Shown in pieces: positions 53,358 to 63,145 of a stretch of 64,000 bases of DNA; position 1 is the first letter of the stretch, and every line of letters begins with the position of its first letter. The notes below the pieces were generated by a model, which was not told the DNA's origin, ran no database searches, and saw nothing but the letters and a program-made list of their open reading frames with translations. The DNA is from Gammaproteobacteria bacterium (GTDB lineage: Bacteria; Pseudomonadota; Gammaproteobacteria; UBA6429; Thiohalophilaceae), in the NCBI GenBank assembly GCA_016194635.1, contig JACQBC010000036.1, forward strand, positions 60,374-124,373. Direction: 5' to 3'. Made by a program: the position numbers and the translations under genes.

Positions 53358-53984
53358 TTAAAGTTGCAGGATGTTACGTTTTACGAGTAAAACAACTATT
53401 TCTTCTACAGAAGCCGCGATGGTTTGTTGTTGTGTATCGATGATCAACTCCGGATCTGTTGGGGGTTCATACGCGGCGGAAACGCCTGTAAAGTCTTTTA
53501 TTAAACCCGCCCGCGCCTTGAGGTAAAGTCCCTTGGTGTCCCGGGATTCACAAACTTCTAGAGGTGTGGAGCAATAAATCTCGATAAACCGGCCTGCGGG
53601 GATCATGCGTCGTACAAATGCGCGATCCTGACTGAAAGGTGATATAAAGGCCGAGAGGATGATCACGCCGGTGTCAAAGAATAGTTTGGCGACATGACCG
53701 ATGCGACGCAGATTTTCGCTGCGGTCTTCCACCGAAAAACCCAAATCACCGCATAAACCATGCCGCACATTGTCACCATCGAGCACATAGGTCTGACACG
53801 ATAACTCAAATAAGCGTTTTTCAGTCGCATGCGCTAGTGTCGATTTGCCCGCCCCCGAAAGACCCGTAAACCATAACACCGCCGCGCGATGCCGGTTACG
53901 CGATTCCCGCACTTCGCGGCTCAATAGTGACTGTTGCCAGCGGGTGTTGCTGCGGCCGGTTTTATCAAAAGGATCTGATTGCAT
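53358..53984 (-). CDS. cysC: Adenylyl-sulfate kinase
   Basis: 208 aa. Walker A in FTGLSGAGKSTLAHA, then LDGDNVRHGLCGDLGFS, a lid SAFISPFSQDRAFVR and YCSTPLEVCESRDTKGLY, all landmarks of APS kinase, which phosphorylates adenylyl sulfate to PAPS for sulfate assimilation or sulfotransferases. No cysDN genes flank it, so it is separate from the assimilation operon in this window. Confidence 0.93.
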   Translation of the reverse strand: MQSDPFDKTGRSNTRWQQSLLSREVRESRNRHRAAVLWFTGLSGAGKSTLAHATEKRLFELSCQTYVLDGDNVRHGLCGDLGFSVEDRSENLRRIGHVAKLFFDTGVIILSAFISPFSQDRAFVRRMIPAGRFIEIYCSTPLEVCESRDTKGLYLKARAGLIKDFTGVSAAYEPPTDPELIIDTQQQTIAASVEEIVVLLVKRNILQL

Positions 53985-54519
53985 AATTCAAAAGTGGGAT
54001 AATGTTCTAAGTTTATGAATCATGTTAGTGGAGACTATCCATATCAAATTGTATTACCCCAGGGTCTTCGGCGTAACACGAGCTGCTAGGGATCAATACG
54101 AAATCAACGCGCTAGGTATTCCATCCTAGCAAAAACGCAGCTCGCTGCCTATTGGGATCGCGCGCCCCTCTCGTCAATCTGTTTGGAAGGCACTGCACAT
54201 CACCGCCGTATTGCGCGCTTTTTTTGCTAGACCCGTTAGGATTAATGGAGATTAGGCAGGTGTCTAAGCGGCAGCATTCATCATAAAAGCCATTGTTTCA
54301 TGCAAAAATTCCCGGTAGTGTAAAGGCCATGCGCAAACCAAGTCCAGTTTCGAGGGTCCATTTGATTTCAGTGCGTTACGCAAAGATTTATGTTCTGACT
54401 TCACTTTGCGATGCATCAATTCCATAACAAGGAGGAAACAGTAATGCGGTATCTTCCCGAAATAGCAGACTGGTTTGAAGGGAAAAGAAAGTCAACGGAC
54501 TCAATAGTCGATACTGTGG
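53985..54519. other. 530 bp without a firm gene, including a bulged inverted repeat
   Basis: An imperfect inverted repeat joins CGAGCTGCTAGGGA (54079) with TCCTAGC (54124) and CAGCTCG (54138), with AAAACG bulged out. On the minus strand a frame ending at 54264 reads LDLVCAWPLHYREFLHET and looks like the tail of a lost gene. A short 28-codon plus frame starts at 54443 behind an AGGAGG, then stops. No family is recognised. Confidence 0.4.
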
Positions 54520-54870
54520 GTGGCAGACTCCAAATATGAACAAGAGGTTATGATTGTAGCGGCAACAACGCATGCGTTTACGACCTTTGGTGCCGGGTTT
54601 GTCGATTTGCTTCGATTAGGTGATGGTGCGATGGCCAATGCCCTAGGCATGCCAATGAATAATCTTTTCAGAATACCAAACTTATCGACTGGCATGTCGT
54701 ATCTTCTGCGTCTTGGAGCCAAGGTGGGTGCCGTTCGACAGGTGGTGAATCTAGCAGATATCAAACACATGCTCCGATACGACGGCAGTGTTGTAATGAT
54801 CGCCGTGAAAATCATGTCAGGGAGTATTGAGCGCGGACGACATGCAATCTATGCTTATCGAGATGTGTGA
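54520..54870 (+). pseudogene. Remnant of a polymorphic (Rhs-like) toxin C-terminal region
   Basis: Open frame of 116 codons beginning just after an in-frame stop at 54505. The part AFTTFGAGFVDLLRLGDG resembles the pre-toxin linker of Rhs-type proteins, and LLRLGAK ... GRHAIYAYRDV resembles the C-terminal half of papain-fold toxins, with the His of the dyad. The Cys-containing half that should lie between them is missing, as if deleted. No Rhs repeats or YD core remain in the window. It is best read as a collapsed toxin tip; identification is by motif only. Confidence 0.42.
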
Positions 54871-54969
54871 GGCGGCCGTCCTGCCCAATGTAGTCCTGAA
54901 GTCACCCGCGATGGAGTTGCCACGCTTGGTGATCCCTATCCTTGGTGTAATGGCCACGGAGGAATCGCC

Positions 54970-55203
54970 ATGAAACCAGCCATCTGTGGGGTCTGCGGAC
55001 TTTCCGCTCTCCAAAGCCGTCAGGGAGACTGGGTTACATTTTCCAACTATCCTAGGCAGCGAACTGAAGACATCGGACATCCCGAGGGTTTGGAAGGGTT
55101 TTGCGCGGTGCATGTTGCTGCGGCAAGATCACTCTGTGATCGAACTGCTACGGACGCATTAAGCGAATTACGCGCTCGATACCCGAGAGCCCCGACACTA
55201 TGA
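54970..55203 (+). CDS. Small Cys-rich protein next to toxin remnant, possible immunity protein
   Basis: 77 aa with a GGAGG ribosome site 8 bp before the ATG. It starts KPAICGVCGLSALQ and has FCAVHVAAARSLCD later, so Cys-x-x-Cys and Cys-x-x-His could bind zinc. It follows the toxin remnant at 99 bp, the position expected for an immunity gene. No family is recognised. Confidence 0.55.
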   Translation: MKPAICGVCGLSALQSRQGDWVTFSNYPRQRTEDIGHPEGLEGFCAVHVAAARSLCDRTATDALSELRARYPRAPTL

Positions 55204-55356
55204 AGGATAAGAAGCTTTCAGGGAGGTGACGATACTGGAGGAAACATTGCCAAGAGCAGCAACGCTGATGGAATTGGTATCGAAGATGCCAGTGTTATGG
55301 GAGGTGTAGCGGGTGAGGATTGCACCTGTTCACGAAGATCCAGATGGAGATCTAAA

Positions 55357-55734
55357 ATGACCGAGTCGAAATCGCGCGATATAAAGTGGTTTTCCGAGGT
55401 GGAAGAGCACAACTACCCCGCGGCGGAATCTTACTTGCGGATTATTTATGCGGATGAAAGGGTTGCCGAGATGTTGGCCAAACTGCGGGTGGCTGACATT
55501 GTAGAATTCAAAGCAAAAGATATTTTCAGGGCCTCGCAACTTTCATTGTTAGGGGTAAGTAACTCGCACGTGGAAAAAAACCAGCAGAAGATCAAAAAAG
55601 GTATCAGCCTTTCCCCGCTACTGCTGGTGAGGGATGAGCGCAATGGCAGGGTGGTGATTGCGGACGGCTATCACAGGCTCTGCGCTATTTATGGGTTTGA
55701 CGAAGACGCGTTGATTCATTGCAAAATCATCTGA
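55357..55734 (+). CDS. ParB-like nuclease domain protein
   Basis: 125 aa from ATG 55357, with GGAG 9 bp before. The central part VEFKAKDIFRASQL, then KKGISLSPLLLVRD and VIADGYHRLCAIY, is the ParB/sulfiredoxin-like fold with the G(Y/H)HR motif. The frame is open 60 bases upstream, where a Gly/Asp-rich stretch may be left from an older gene. Such small proteins are common next to toxin loci; molecular role unknown. Confidence 0.7.
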   Translation: MTESKSRDIKWFSEVEEHNYPAAESYLRIIYADERVAEMLAKLRVADIVEFKAKDIFRASQLSLLGVSNSHVEKNQQKIKKGISLSPLLLVRDERNGRVVIADGYHRLCAIYGFDEDALIHCKII

Positions 55735-55986
55735 GGTCGAATCAAGCCGACAAGCAATCGCCGAGGAATACCAACTCGCCCAAGTAAATCTTGCTAAGAC
55801 GGTCGCGGATCTTGATGATCCAATAATGTCCTGCTTTGCTTGACTGCTACAGTGCGGTTCGGTCACCCACTCGCGATTCCAGATTGCCAAGTCGCTTATA
55901 ACGCGCAAAGAACACTAGGATATACGGATGCTGCGGGGGCATTTTGCCACACCACAATGGGGGTACGCACTTACCGCTGGACAGTG
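55735..55986. other. Gene debris
   Basis: 250 bp; a plus frame reads RQAIAEEYQLAQVNLAKTV and stops, and the rest is not recognisable. Appears to be remnants of genes. Confidence 0.35.
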
Positions 55987-56337
55987 TTACCAACCACCGA
56001 TGTGACCGTACTTCAACCACAGCAGTGTCAGCAGCAACAAGACCGCAAACGGCACGGTAGCCACCAGAGCGACCTGCCAGAGGCTAAGTGTTTCAGCCAA
56101 TCCTGTGTAGTTATGCTGGTACAACAAGTAACCAAAATATCCTGCAACCACCAATGACCAGTAGCACACACCCAATAGCAAGCGTGTGATGCTCGACCAA
56201 TGCCGATGTTCGCGTGTCCAGGCGGCTAGCATTAAAAACACCGGCCCGCTGATCGTGGCCCACGCGGTGAAGAGCAGCGTCACAACAACGAGTAATTTAA
56301 GGGTGACGATCACCTGCCTATGCCTTATTATCAACAC
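55987..56337 (-). CDS. Small membrane protein of unknown function
   Basis: 116 aa with a GTG at 56335-56337; a second GTG ten codons in is also plausible. Three hydrophobic helices (about 10-40, 50-72 and 85-108). No family recognised. Confidence 0.55.
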   Translation of the reverse strand: MLIIRHRQVIVTLKLLVVVTLLFTAWATISGPVFLMLAAWTREHRHWSSITRLLLGVCYWSLVVAGYFGYLLYQHNYTGLAETLSLWQVALVATVPFAVLLLLTLLWLKYGHIGGW

Positions 56338-56519
56338 GGTGTGGAAATGGTATGTTTATCACATACCGACCGTATTGTTCAAACTAAGATACTATCAGCA
56401 TTGGGTGACAGGACGTTTGGAGGGGGATGGCGATGTTGTCGGCCGGCCGACATTCTGAGACGCTCAACGTATACTAAATGGCGGAATCGATACAAGCATG
56501 ACAACAGGGAGAACCATAA

Positions 56520-59378
56520 ATGAGATGCAGCTGGGGCCAGTTTTCTGTAGTCCGTGTTTTTCTGTTACCTATCGTAGTGCTCGCCGCAAGCGGTGAGGCC
56601 AATGTGAACGCAACGGCAGCCCCTCCGGACAAGGCAACGCCTGAGGCGGCACGATTTATCGTGATCAATGCGGGTGGCTTGATCGATACGATCCGGGTTA
56701 TCGCATTTAATCAGGTAATGATGCAAGGCATGGGTGAGATCGGCACCGCCTTGTCGGGAAAAACACAAGGCTCAAAGAGCAAGCGTGATGCCAAAGCCCG
56801 TTTGGATAAGGCCACCCAGGCATTCACCGAGGAAATTCTCAACGAGGTCAGTCAACACCGCGCGCAATTTGAAACAAGCTTTAGCGGCGAAGAGCCAGAA
56901 CTACAACGTTTGCAAGAAGCGGCCAATTGGACCAAAGCCACTACCTATTTGGCGAAGCTACCCAAGTATCAGAATAAACCCTTACCCGATTTGCGCACCA
57001 GGCTTGACGATGCGGCGTTTGCACTGTGGATTAAGGCCCTCTTGTCACCCCCAACAGGAAAGAACGCTAAGGTTGAACATAATCCCTTGCTAGAAGCCTT
57101 GAGTGAGCTGCGTGCGTTTCTGGATGATTTTGATCCAAAACTCGCGGAGCAACGTGCCCGGGTGAAACAACGCAATGAATTCTTCGCGGCGATCCGTGCC
57201 AATGATCTTAGCCGGGTTGAAGCATTAATTGCGGCAGGTGAGGCGGTCGAGTCGTCCGACGCACACGAGACTGCCGATGCAGTACCGTTATTGGCGGCCA
57301 TCGAGGCCGCCAACCCCGCGATGGTGATATTACTGCGTCAGCACGGTGCGGGGAAAACGCCCGAGCAACTCACCCGTGCGCTGGCCGTGGCGGCGGAACG
57401 ACAACCGCCGTTGTTTCCGGTGCTGTTAAAGGGGGCCAAATTTCCTAACGAGGCTCCGTTAAACAAAGCGCTTTCTGATCTTGCTTATGACCTCCTGCGA
57501 GAAGAACGTTATACCGAGTTAGCCTTGTTATTGCCGACGGTCGGTGACGTCGATGGTTTGACGCATTATGATCGACCCTTGTTATACGAAGCGATTGATA
57601 AAGAGAATCTCGAGGTTGCCACATTATTGTTAGAGTCCGGTGCTAACCCTAATACAGAAGTTAGAACCTGGGGGACGTTGCTTAAAATCGCAATGGAAAA
57701 GAAAAACCCAAACCTGGTGGAGCTGCTGTTAAATCACGGTGCGAATCCCAACCCCACCCCTGATAAATACGGCCGAACCCTGTTGGCCAATCTGCTGGAT
57801 ACTTCCTTTGATCTTAATGCCGATCAAGTGTTAATTGCCGACAAACTCGCGGCCGCGGGTGCAAAACTAACCATCGACGACGGTGCCAAGGCCTGTCAGA
57901 TTGTGATTCAACACGCGCAACGCCTCGGTAAGTCTGCGGTGGTCTTGGCGGAACAGTTTCATGTCGATGCACGTCACAGCAGTGCAACGGATCTAGGTTG
58001 CTTATGGCAAGCCGTTGAACAGGATGAGCTTGACCTGGCACAGTGGGCGCTCAAGCAAGGCGCAACCACCGCGGTTCGTGATGAGAAAGGCGCGACCTTG
58101 CTACATCACTTAGCACACTCCGGCCATGCGTCGGCCCCGGCATTAATCCGTCAGCTGGTACACGCCGGTGTTAATCCGAATCAAGCCGATGCCAACGGTG
58201 ATACCCCCTTGCACGTTGCTGCGTTATACGAGAAGCAAGGACGGGTACCGGTGTTATTCGAAGTCGGCGCGGATCCAAATCGTTATAACAAACAGGACCA
58301 GCTAGCCTTTGAAAAACTCATGCCCGATGACAATGGTATTCCCTGGGTCCTGGAATTCATCCAACACGGACAGGATATGAATGCGATCGTAAGCCAGGGG
58401 CAGACGGTATTTACCTCGTTTGCGACCTATGCCTCCACCGAGCAGCTGCAATGGTTTTTTAGTAAGCCGCGCGAATTTGATCTCAATATGCCTGATGCGA
58501 ATGGTTATACCACCTTAGCGCATTTATTATTGTATGGAAAGTTGCAGGCGGCGCGGATGGTGTACCAACATGGCGCGCTGATTGATCGTGGAGAGTTGCA
58601 AGGTCGAACGCCGCTGCACTATGCGGCCAGTCAAGGACGCATGGAACTATTACCGGTTATTTTGGATGAAATGCATGCCAACCCGAATGCGGTCAATTAC
58701 GATGGTTATAACGCCATTGATTTCGCGCACGCAGGCGCGCATGCCGAGGTGGCACAATGGCTTAAAGCGCGCGTCACCGGGCCATTTCCAGATGCAACAG
58801 CCATTCAAGCAGACTTGCATGAGAACAACCGTCGTTACCTTGCGATGGCACGTCAGCATAAGCATTTAACCAGCGATATGATGTTAAATATTGGATTTAT
58901 ATATGAAAATGGCGAAGGGGTAACACAGGATTACAACCAGGCGCAGAGTTGGTATCGCAAGGCGGCGGAGTTAGATAATGCACTGGCGCAGTATAACCTT
59001 GGGCTGTTATATGAAAACGGCAGAGGGGTGAAACAAGATTATGCCGAGGCGGTATCTTGGTACCGCAAATCCGCCGAACAAGACTATGCCTCCGCGCAAA
59101 ATAATTTAGCATTTATGTATAACCATGGCCAAGGTGTACCGCAAGATCATGTCGAGGCCTTCGCCTGGTTGCAAAAGGCCGCAGAACAAGGATTTGCCAT
59201 GGCCCAAGCTAATCTTGCCGAGATGTACATCAACGGCGAGGGGACTAAGAAAAATAAGACCATGGCCATACGATGGTATAAAAAAGCCGCCGAGCAGGGG
59301 GATGAAGCTGCTATCACGGCATTGAAAACTCTTACCCGTAAGAGCAATGAAAAAAAACCTGTTATTAGCAACCGATGA
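56520..59378 (+). CDS. Exported ankyrin-repeat and Sel1-repeat protein
   Basis: 952 aa with a signal peptide (VRVFLLPIVVLAASGEA). An N-terminal helical part of about 200 residues is followed by ankyrin repeats from about residue 225 to 755 (for example PLLYEAIDKENLEVATLLLESGANPN and TPLHYAASQGRMELLPVI), then four Sel1/TPR-like repeats from about 785 to 935 (NIGFIYENGEGVTQDYNQA and similar). Both repeat types bind other proteins. Export of an ankyrin-Sel1 hybrid suggests a periplasmic or surface scaffold, or an effector in a host-associated lifestyle. No catalytic domain seen. Confidence 0.9.
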   Translation: MRCSWGQFSVVRVFLLPIVVLAASGEANVNATAAPPDKATPEAARFIVINAGGLIDTIRVIAFNQVMMQGMGEIGTALSGKTQGSKSKRDAKARLDKATQAFTEEILNEVSQHRAQFETSFSGEEPELQRLQEAANWTKATTYLAKLPKYQNKPLPDLRTRLDDAAFALWIKALLSPPTGKNAKVEHNPLLEALSELRAFLDDFDPKLAEQRARVKQRNEFFAAIRANDLSRVEALIAAGEAVESSDAHETADAVPLLAAIEAANPAMVILLRQHGAGKTPEQLTRALAVAAERQPPLFPVLLKGAKFPNEAPLNKALSDLAYDLLREERYTELALLLPTVGDVDGLTHYDRPLLYEAIDKENLEVATLLLESGANPNTEVRTWGTLLKIAMEKKNPNLVELLLNHGANPNPTPDKYGRTLLANLLDTSFDLNADQVLIADKLAAAGAKLTIDDGAKACQIVIQHAQRLGKSAVVLAEQFHVDARHSSATDLGCLWQAVEQDELDLAQWALKQGATTAVRDEKGATLLHHLAHSGHASAPALIRQLVHAGVNPNQADANGDTPLHVAALYEKQGRVPVLFEVGADPNRYNKQDQLAFEKLMPDDNGIPWVLEFIQHGQDMNAIVSQGQTVFTSFATYASTEQLQWFFSKPREFDLNMPDANGYTTLAHLLLYGKLQAARMVYQHGALIDRGELQGRTPLHYAASQGRMELLPVILDEMHANPNAVNYDGYNAIDFAHAGAHAEVAQWLKARVTGPFPDATAIQADLHENNRRYLAMARQHKHLTSDMMLNIGFIYENGEGVTQDYNQAQSWYRKAAELDNALAQYNLGLLYENGRGVKQDYAEAVSWYRKSAEQDYASAQNNLAFMYNHGQGVPQDHVEAFAWLQKAAEQGFAMAQANLAEMYINGEGTKKNKTMAIRWYKKAAEQGDEAAITALKTLTRKSNEKKPVISNR

Positions 59379-59568
59379 GATTAATAACGGTGGTTAGTTA
59401 ATAAAGCTTATCAGTCAACGATTAACGTTAAGCGGTTAGTATCGCCGATCGGGCGAGTGATTTTTTCTTGTATAAACGCACCGCGAAACGTGCTGGCCGC
59501 GATAGACGCGGGGACATGGATATTTTGATGTAATAACCGGGTGCATGATAAAAGTGAGAGGTGAATCG

Positions 59569-60243
59569 ATGCGCTATGCCAGAATTGGTATCTCACTGGC
59601 TCTCGTTGTTTGGGCGGGCTGGCAATACCATATGGCCGGTTTTACATCGAGTGCCATTATTATTGCAATCTGGTTAAGTGACTTCATTGCAAGTATCGCA
59701 TCCATTCCAACCTATGGGATAATTCGTGCCTTACATTTAGAAAAGAAATTAGTTTCGTGGTACACGGTATACGAATATGCTGGAAAGCCGGGGTCTAAAA
59801 ATGCAAAATTGTCTTGCTGGAGTGATTTTGCTTCGCTAGCCGCAGTGCATGTGTTTATGACGGCATTTTGCTGGCTTTTCCTTTATTTGCCTGAGCAACA
59901 GAATGATTCTAACATGATTATGATTAATTCCACTGTCGTGGATTTCAAGTCTGCACTGCACTTACTTCCCACGTTCTTGCTGGGCCATATTATGACGGGT
60001 GGTTTTCATTTTAATTTTAATCAACGGTTATACTTTAATTTTTACGAAAACTATCGGCAATGCGGTGTGTGGATGTTAATGCCTGTGGCCCTCATGCCGG
60101 TTATTTGGACTCTGAAGCGAGCGTTGGACTGGGATATTGGCTGGGTTATTCTTGCGTTATTCTTGTTGGCTAAATACATAATTACACCTTTGTTTAAAGG
60201 TAAATTAATCGGCAATCCTGATGGTAGCGTGTCATTCAGTTGA
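59569..60243 (+). CDS. Multi-pass membrane protein of unknown function
   Basis: 224 aa from ATG 59569, which has GAGAGG 8 bp before; an in-frame ATG at 59545 adds eight residues. About five hydrophobic helices. A conserved-looking GHIMTGGFHFNFN segment sits in the middle. No family is recognised. AT-richer than most genes here. Confidence 0.65.
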   Translation: MRYARIGISLALVVWAGWQYHMAGFTSSAIIIAIWLSDFIASIASIPTYGIIRALHLEKKLVSWYTVYEYAGKPGSKNAKLSCWSDFASLAAVHVFMTAFCWLFLYLPEQQNDSNMIMINSTVVDFKSALHLLPTFLLGHIMTGGFHFNFNQRLYFNFYENYRQCGVWMLMPVALMPVIWTLKRALDWDIGWVILALFLLAKYIITPLFKGKLIGNPDGSVSFS

Positions 60244-60337
60244 TGCAGTAAGATAGAATACGTGAAAACCATTGGCCTCAAGGCGCCAATAAATTCACTC
60301 GGAATACAAACATATACACTTTAAAAGGAGATTTGCA

Positions 60338-60586
60338 ATGAATAAGTACGGAGCAATTTTAAGTATGTTATGTGTTATAGGGCATGTAAACGCGGTCTCT
60401 GCGGAGGTGAGCGAGGAAGAATGCGCGGAGATCGTCAATAAAACATGTGAAGACACGCTACGTCAGGAAAAGAAATTCGGAGTGAAACTTGCTGTGAACG
60501 GATCCACTGTGGAAGAACTGCGTGCCATACAGAAAAAGGAAGGAAGCTGCAAGGCACTAAACAAAATTCAGCATCCTGATTATTAA
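60338..60586 (+). CDS. Small secreted cysteine-containing protein
   Basis: 82 aa with an AAAAGGAG site and a signal peptide (YGAILSMLCVIGHVNAVSA). The mature part has three Cys (EECAEIVNKTCEDTL, GSCKAL) and high charge. No family recognised. Confidence 0.65.
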   Translation: MNKYGAILSMLCVIGHVNAVSAEVSEEECAEIVNKTCEDTLRQEKKFGVKLAVNGSTVEELRAIQKKEGSCKALNKIQHPDY

Positions 60587-61383
60587 AATAACGATATCCT
60601 ATTCTTAGCTTATGCGTAGGTATGGTGCTTGGGGGGGCACCACTGTCTGCAACACTTTTAATAAACTTACGGAGTCTACGATCACGGATGAATGTCGTCG
60701 CAAATATATGTTTCCGTGTTTTCATGCGTCGGTGATAAAGGAGTGAATCGGTTTTTTAGTAAGTGTATTATTTCTTTGGCCGGACTAAACTTTGCCCTAT
60801 TAGAACCCAATATTAATGGCGCTGGCAATACCAGAACAGCAGTTGGAAAAAGTAATGCGCAGATAGATGTGTGTGATGAGCGGACGATGTCGTATCAGTA
60901 CTTGATTCTTAACCGAAGTGGTAATGGCAAAACCGTTAGCTCTATATACCGTACTTTACTAGTTTTTTCCTGCCCCGTTGTTGCCTGCTTGAAAGCAGAT
61001 GTTAGCCAGGAAACAAAAGCCACATCCAAAACATTCTTTCGTGAAGCTACAAAAGCGCGCGGGTCGTCGTAGTGTATACCATTACCCAATACCTGGAGTT
61101 AGTAGACCACAATAGCCCGGCATGGGCTGTATGACAGCACCCGCAAGGGTATTTATTCAGAGATACCATGCTCGATCAGCAACTGCTGTAGTTCGTTCAA
61201 TCCGGGTATGCCAATATTATCAAGCTCGTGGTTGACGACAATCGCCCTCGCCAGTTTGCCAAGATAATTGCATGTCCTAGAACTCTCTCAGAGTGAATTA
61301 ACTTCTGACGCGCAGAGTTCTTGATAAAATCTAAGGATAAGTTCTCGCACCTAATGAAAATAGATATACTCGAGTTGGATTGA
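60587..61383. other. 800 bp of gene debris
   Basis: A plus-strand frame at 60692-61072 lacks protein-like character. On the minus strand 61153-61280 reads LARAIVVNHELDNIGIPG and NELQQLLIEHGISE before a stop, like the C-terminus of a lost protein. No family is recognised. Confidence 0.4.
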
Positions 61384-61683
61384 CATATCGGTATTACTGG
61401 GTGGATTTGTGATACGCGCCGTGGTTTACACATGCGTGATTTTATCAATATCATTCCCGCTAACCGTTTAATGGTAGAGACCGATGCCCCCTTTTTACTA
61501 CCAGGTACGGTGCGCACCCCACACAATGATAGAAGAAATGAACCGATGTATTTACCCATTATCGTTGAAATGCTAGCCTCGATAAGCGGGAATAGCGTCA
61601 AACAGCTTGCCGAAGCTACAACCGCAAACGCAATCCGGTTCTTTCGCTTGCCTGAATCAACAAAGATTACCCGCACCAAGTAA
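61384..61683 (+). pseudogene. C-terminal fragment of a TatD-family DNase
   Basis: Ninety-nine codons right after an in-frame TGA at 61381 with the unmistakable TatD C-terminus: IGITGWICDTRRG, RLMVETDAPFLLPG, RRNEPMYLPIIVEMLA and ATTANAIRFF. The intact enzyme is about 260 aa, so the first 160 residues, with most metal ligands, are gone. No start codon or ribosome site fits. A relic of recombination. Confidence 0.85.
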
Positions 61684-62533
61684 AGCGGCACGTGGCTGAG
61701 AACGAGCCGGTGCGGGATAAGCCGATAGGGACAATTATTCAGGCAAGACTGTACGCTCAATGTACGGAGGAAGATCAAATTTCACTACCACTTTTTTTCA
61801 ATAATTTTCCTGGCACCGGCGCATTACCTTTTTCTATGTAAAGTAGTTTACGGTACGACATTCCGACTAACTCTTCACCACTCTACCCAATGCCACCACC
61901 GTTGAGGACATCGAACGGCTGCCGCCGTTTAATCTCACCGCTGATATTTTGAAAATTTAACACACCGTCTTAACGGCCGCTGTCAAGGGCGTCGTTGGGT
62001 TTGCGCTTACCGTTTTTCAATAACCTGTTAGGTATGGAAATTGCCTTATGATGTGTTTTCCAGTGTGCCATCCGGGGATACTTTCGGCGTTATCTTATTT
62101 TTTTGCCGAACACCGCCATCACATCGTTCAAACCTCACCCCAGTGCCGTGAGCGGGCATCCTGTTTTCGGTATCACCACAGAATAAATCTTCTTGCTGTC
62201 AACATGTTATCGCCCCAGGGATAGTTACTAAAAGGTAACTACTTCCTATTTTATAGTTCACTGGCTAGACTGGCAATCGCACCCCTTCACTATCGAAACG
62301 GCATTATCAATGACCGACCAACATTCAAGACGGCTATCGCCCACAGAGGGGGGGCAGCGCCATCGTACAATGTCTGTTGGGCATTGTTTTTGGGTCGGCG
62401 CGGTAACGCTCGCGCAGGGGACTACCGTCCCGTTCCAGCTGGCCATTTTCGTCATGCTAAGGCGGATTTTGTACCCGAAATCCTGCCAGCGGCCGCTGCG
62501 CAACTCCAGGCTTGTGCCAATTAGGGTTCGAGC
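61684..62533. other. 850 bp of non-coding or decayed DNA
   Basis: No gene supported. One short plus frame near 61878-61960 reads TTVEDIERLPPFNLTADIL before a stop and looks like a gene tail. GC content rises sharply from about 62300 towards the following gene pair. Confidence 0.4.
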
Positions 62534-63145
62534 ATGAGCGCCGTTTCCGCAGCGTTTTTCGCGTGGGTGCAAGGGGCTCCGTTCTACGTGGACATTCACG
62601 CGGCAGCCGTCGATCTCCTGCCAAAAGGTGACGGTAAAACCTGGCTTGACGTGGGATGTGGCCCCGGACTGGTCGCGCGTCTCGCAAGCCAGCGCGGTTA
62701 CGACGTCGTGGGAATCGATCACGATCCTGCGATGATCCTGCGGGCCAGGCGACTCGCTCGCGATGAGAAGCAATGTCGGTTTGAAGTCGGCGACCTCCGC
62801 TACCTTGCCCAGGCGCACCGCGCCGATGTCGTCTCCGCAGCTTCGCTGCTCTTCGCCCTGCCTGATCGCCACGCCGGGATCCGCCATCTCTGGCGCTGTG
62901 TTAGCTCCGGTGGATCGCTTCTCATCGTCGAGACGACAAGGGACATGGTTCCTGCGCGAGCGCGCCAGGCGATGGGTGGAGTGAGATCCGGGCGAGGACT
63001 CGCGCTTACGCTCTGGGCGCTGACGCGCCGCGGCCGGACCCTCGACCCCTCCGTCTTCGGCAGCCTCGCCCCCGCCTCGCAGGCGTGCACGCTTCTGCTG
63101 AACGGACTCGTTCAGGCGTGCGTGTTCACTAAGGAGACCACGTGA
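62534..63145 (+). CDS. Class I SAM-dependent methyltransferase
   Basis: 203 aa. SAM-binding motif LDVGCGPGLVARLA with the acidic GIDHDPAMI strand 2, FEVGDLRYL and a later SGGSLLIVETTR. Type is that of small-molecule methyltransferases; substrate unknown. GC and codon use are higher than in preceding genes. Its stop overlaps the hydrolase start (GTGA), so they form a unit. Confidence 0.87.
   Translation: MSAVSAAFFAWVQGAPFYVDIHAAAVDLLPKGDGKTWLDVGCGPGLVARLASQRGYDVVGIDHDPAMILRARRLARDEKQCRFEVGDLRYLAQAHRADVVSAASLLFALPDRHAGIRHLWRCVSSGGSLLIVETTRDMVPARARQAMGGVRSGRGLALTLWALTRRGRTLDPSVFGSLAPASQACTLLLNGLVQACVFTKETT

Noticed and set aside
60692..61072. Plus-strand frame of 126 codons
   Set aside because: No signal, domain or ribosome site; composition not protein-like. 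Left in the debris region.
61197..61778. Minus-strand frame of 193 codons
   Set aside because: Antisense to the tatD fragment and without protein-like motifs.
62258..62887. Minus-strand frame of 209 codons opposite the methyltransferase
   Set aside because: High-GC antisense shadow; the plus strand encodes a clear SAM-binding motif.
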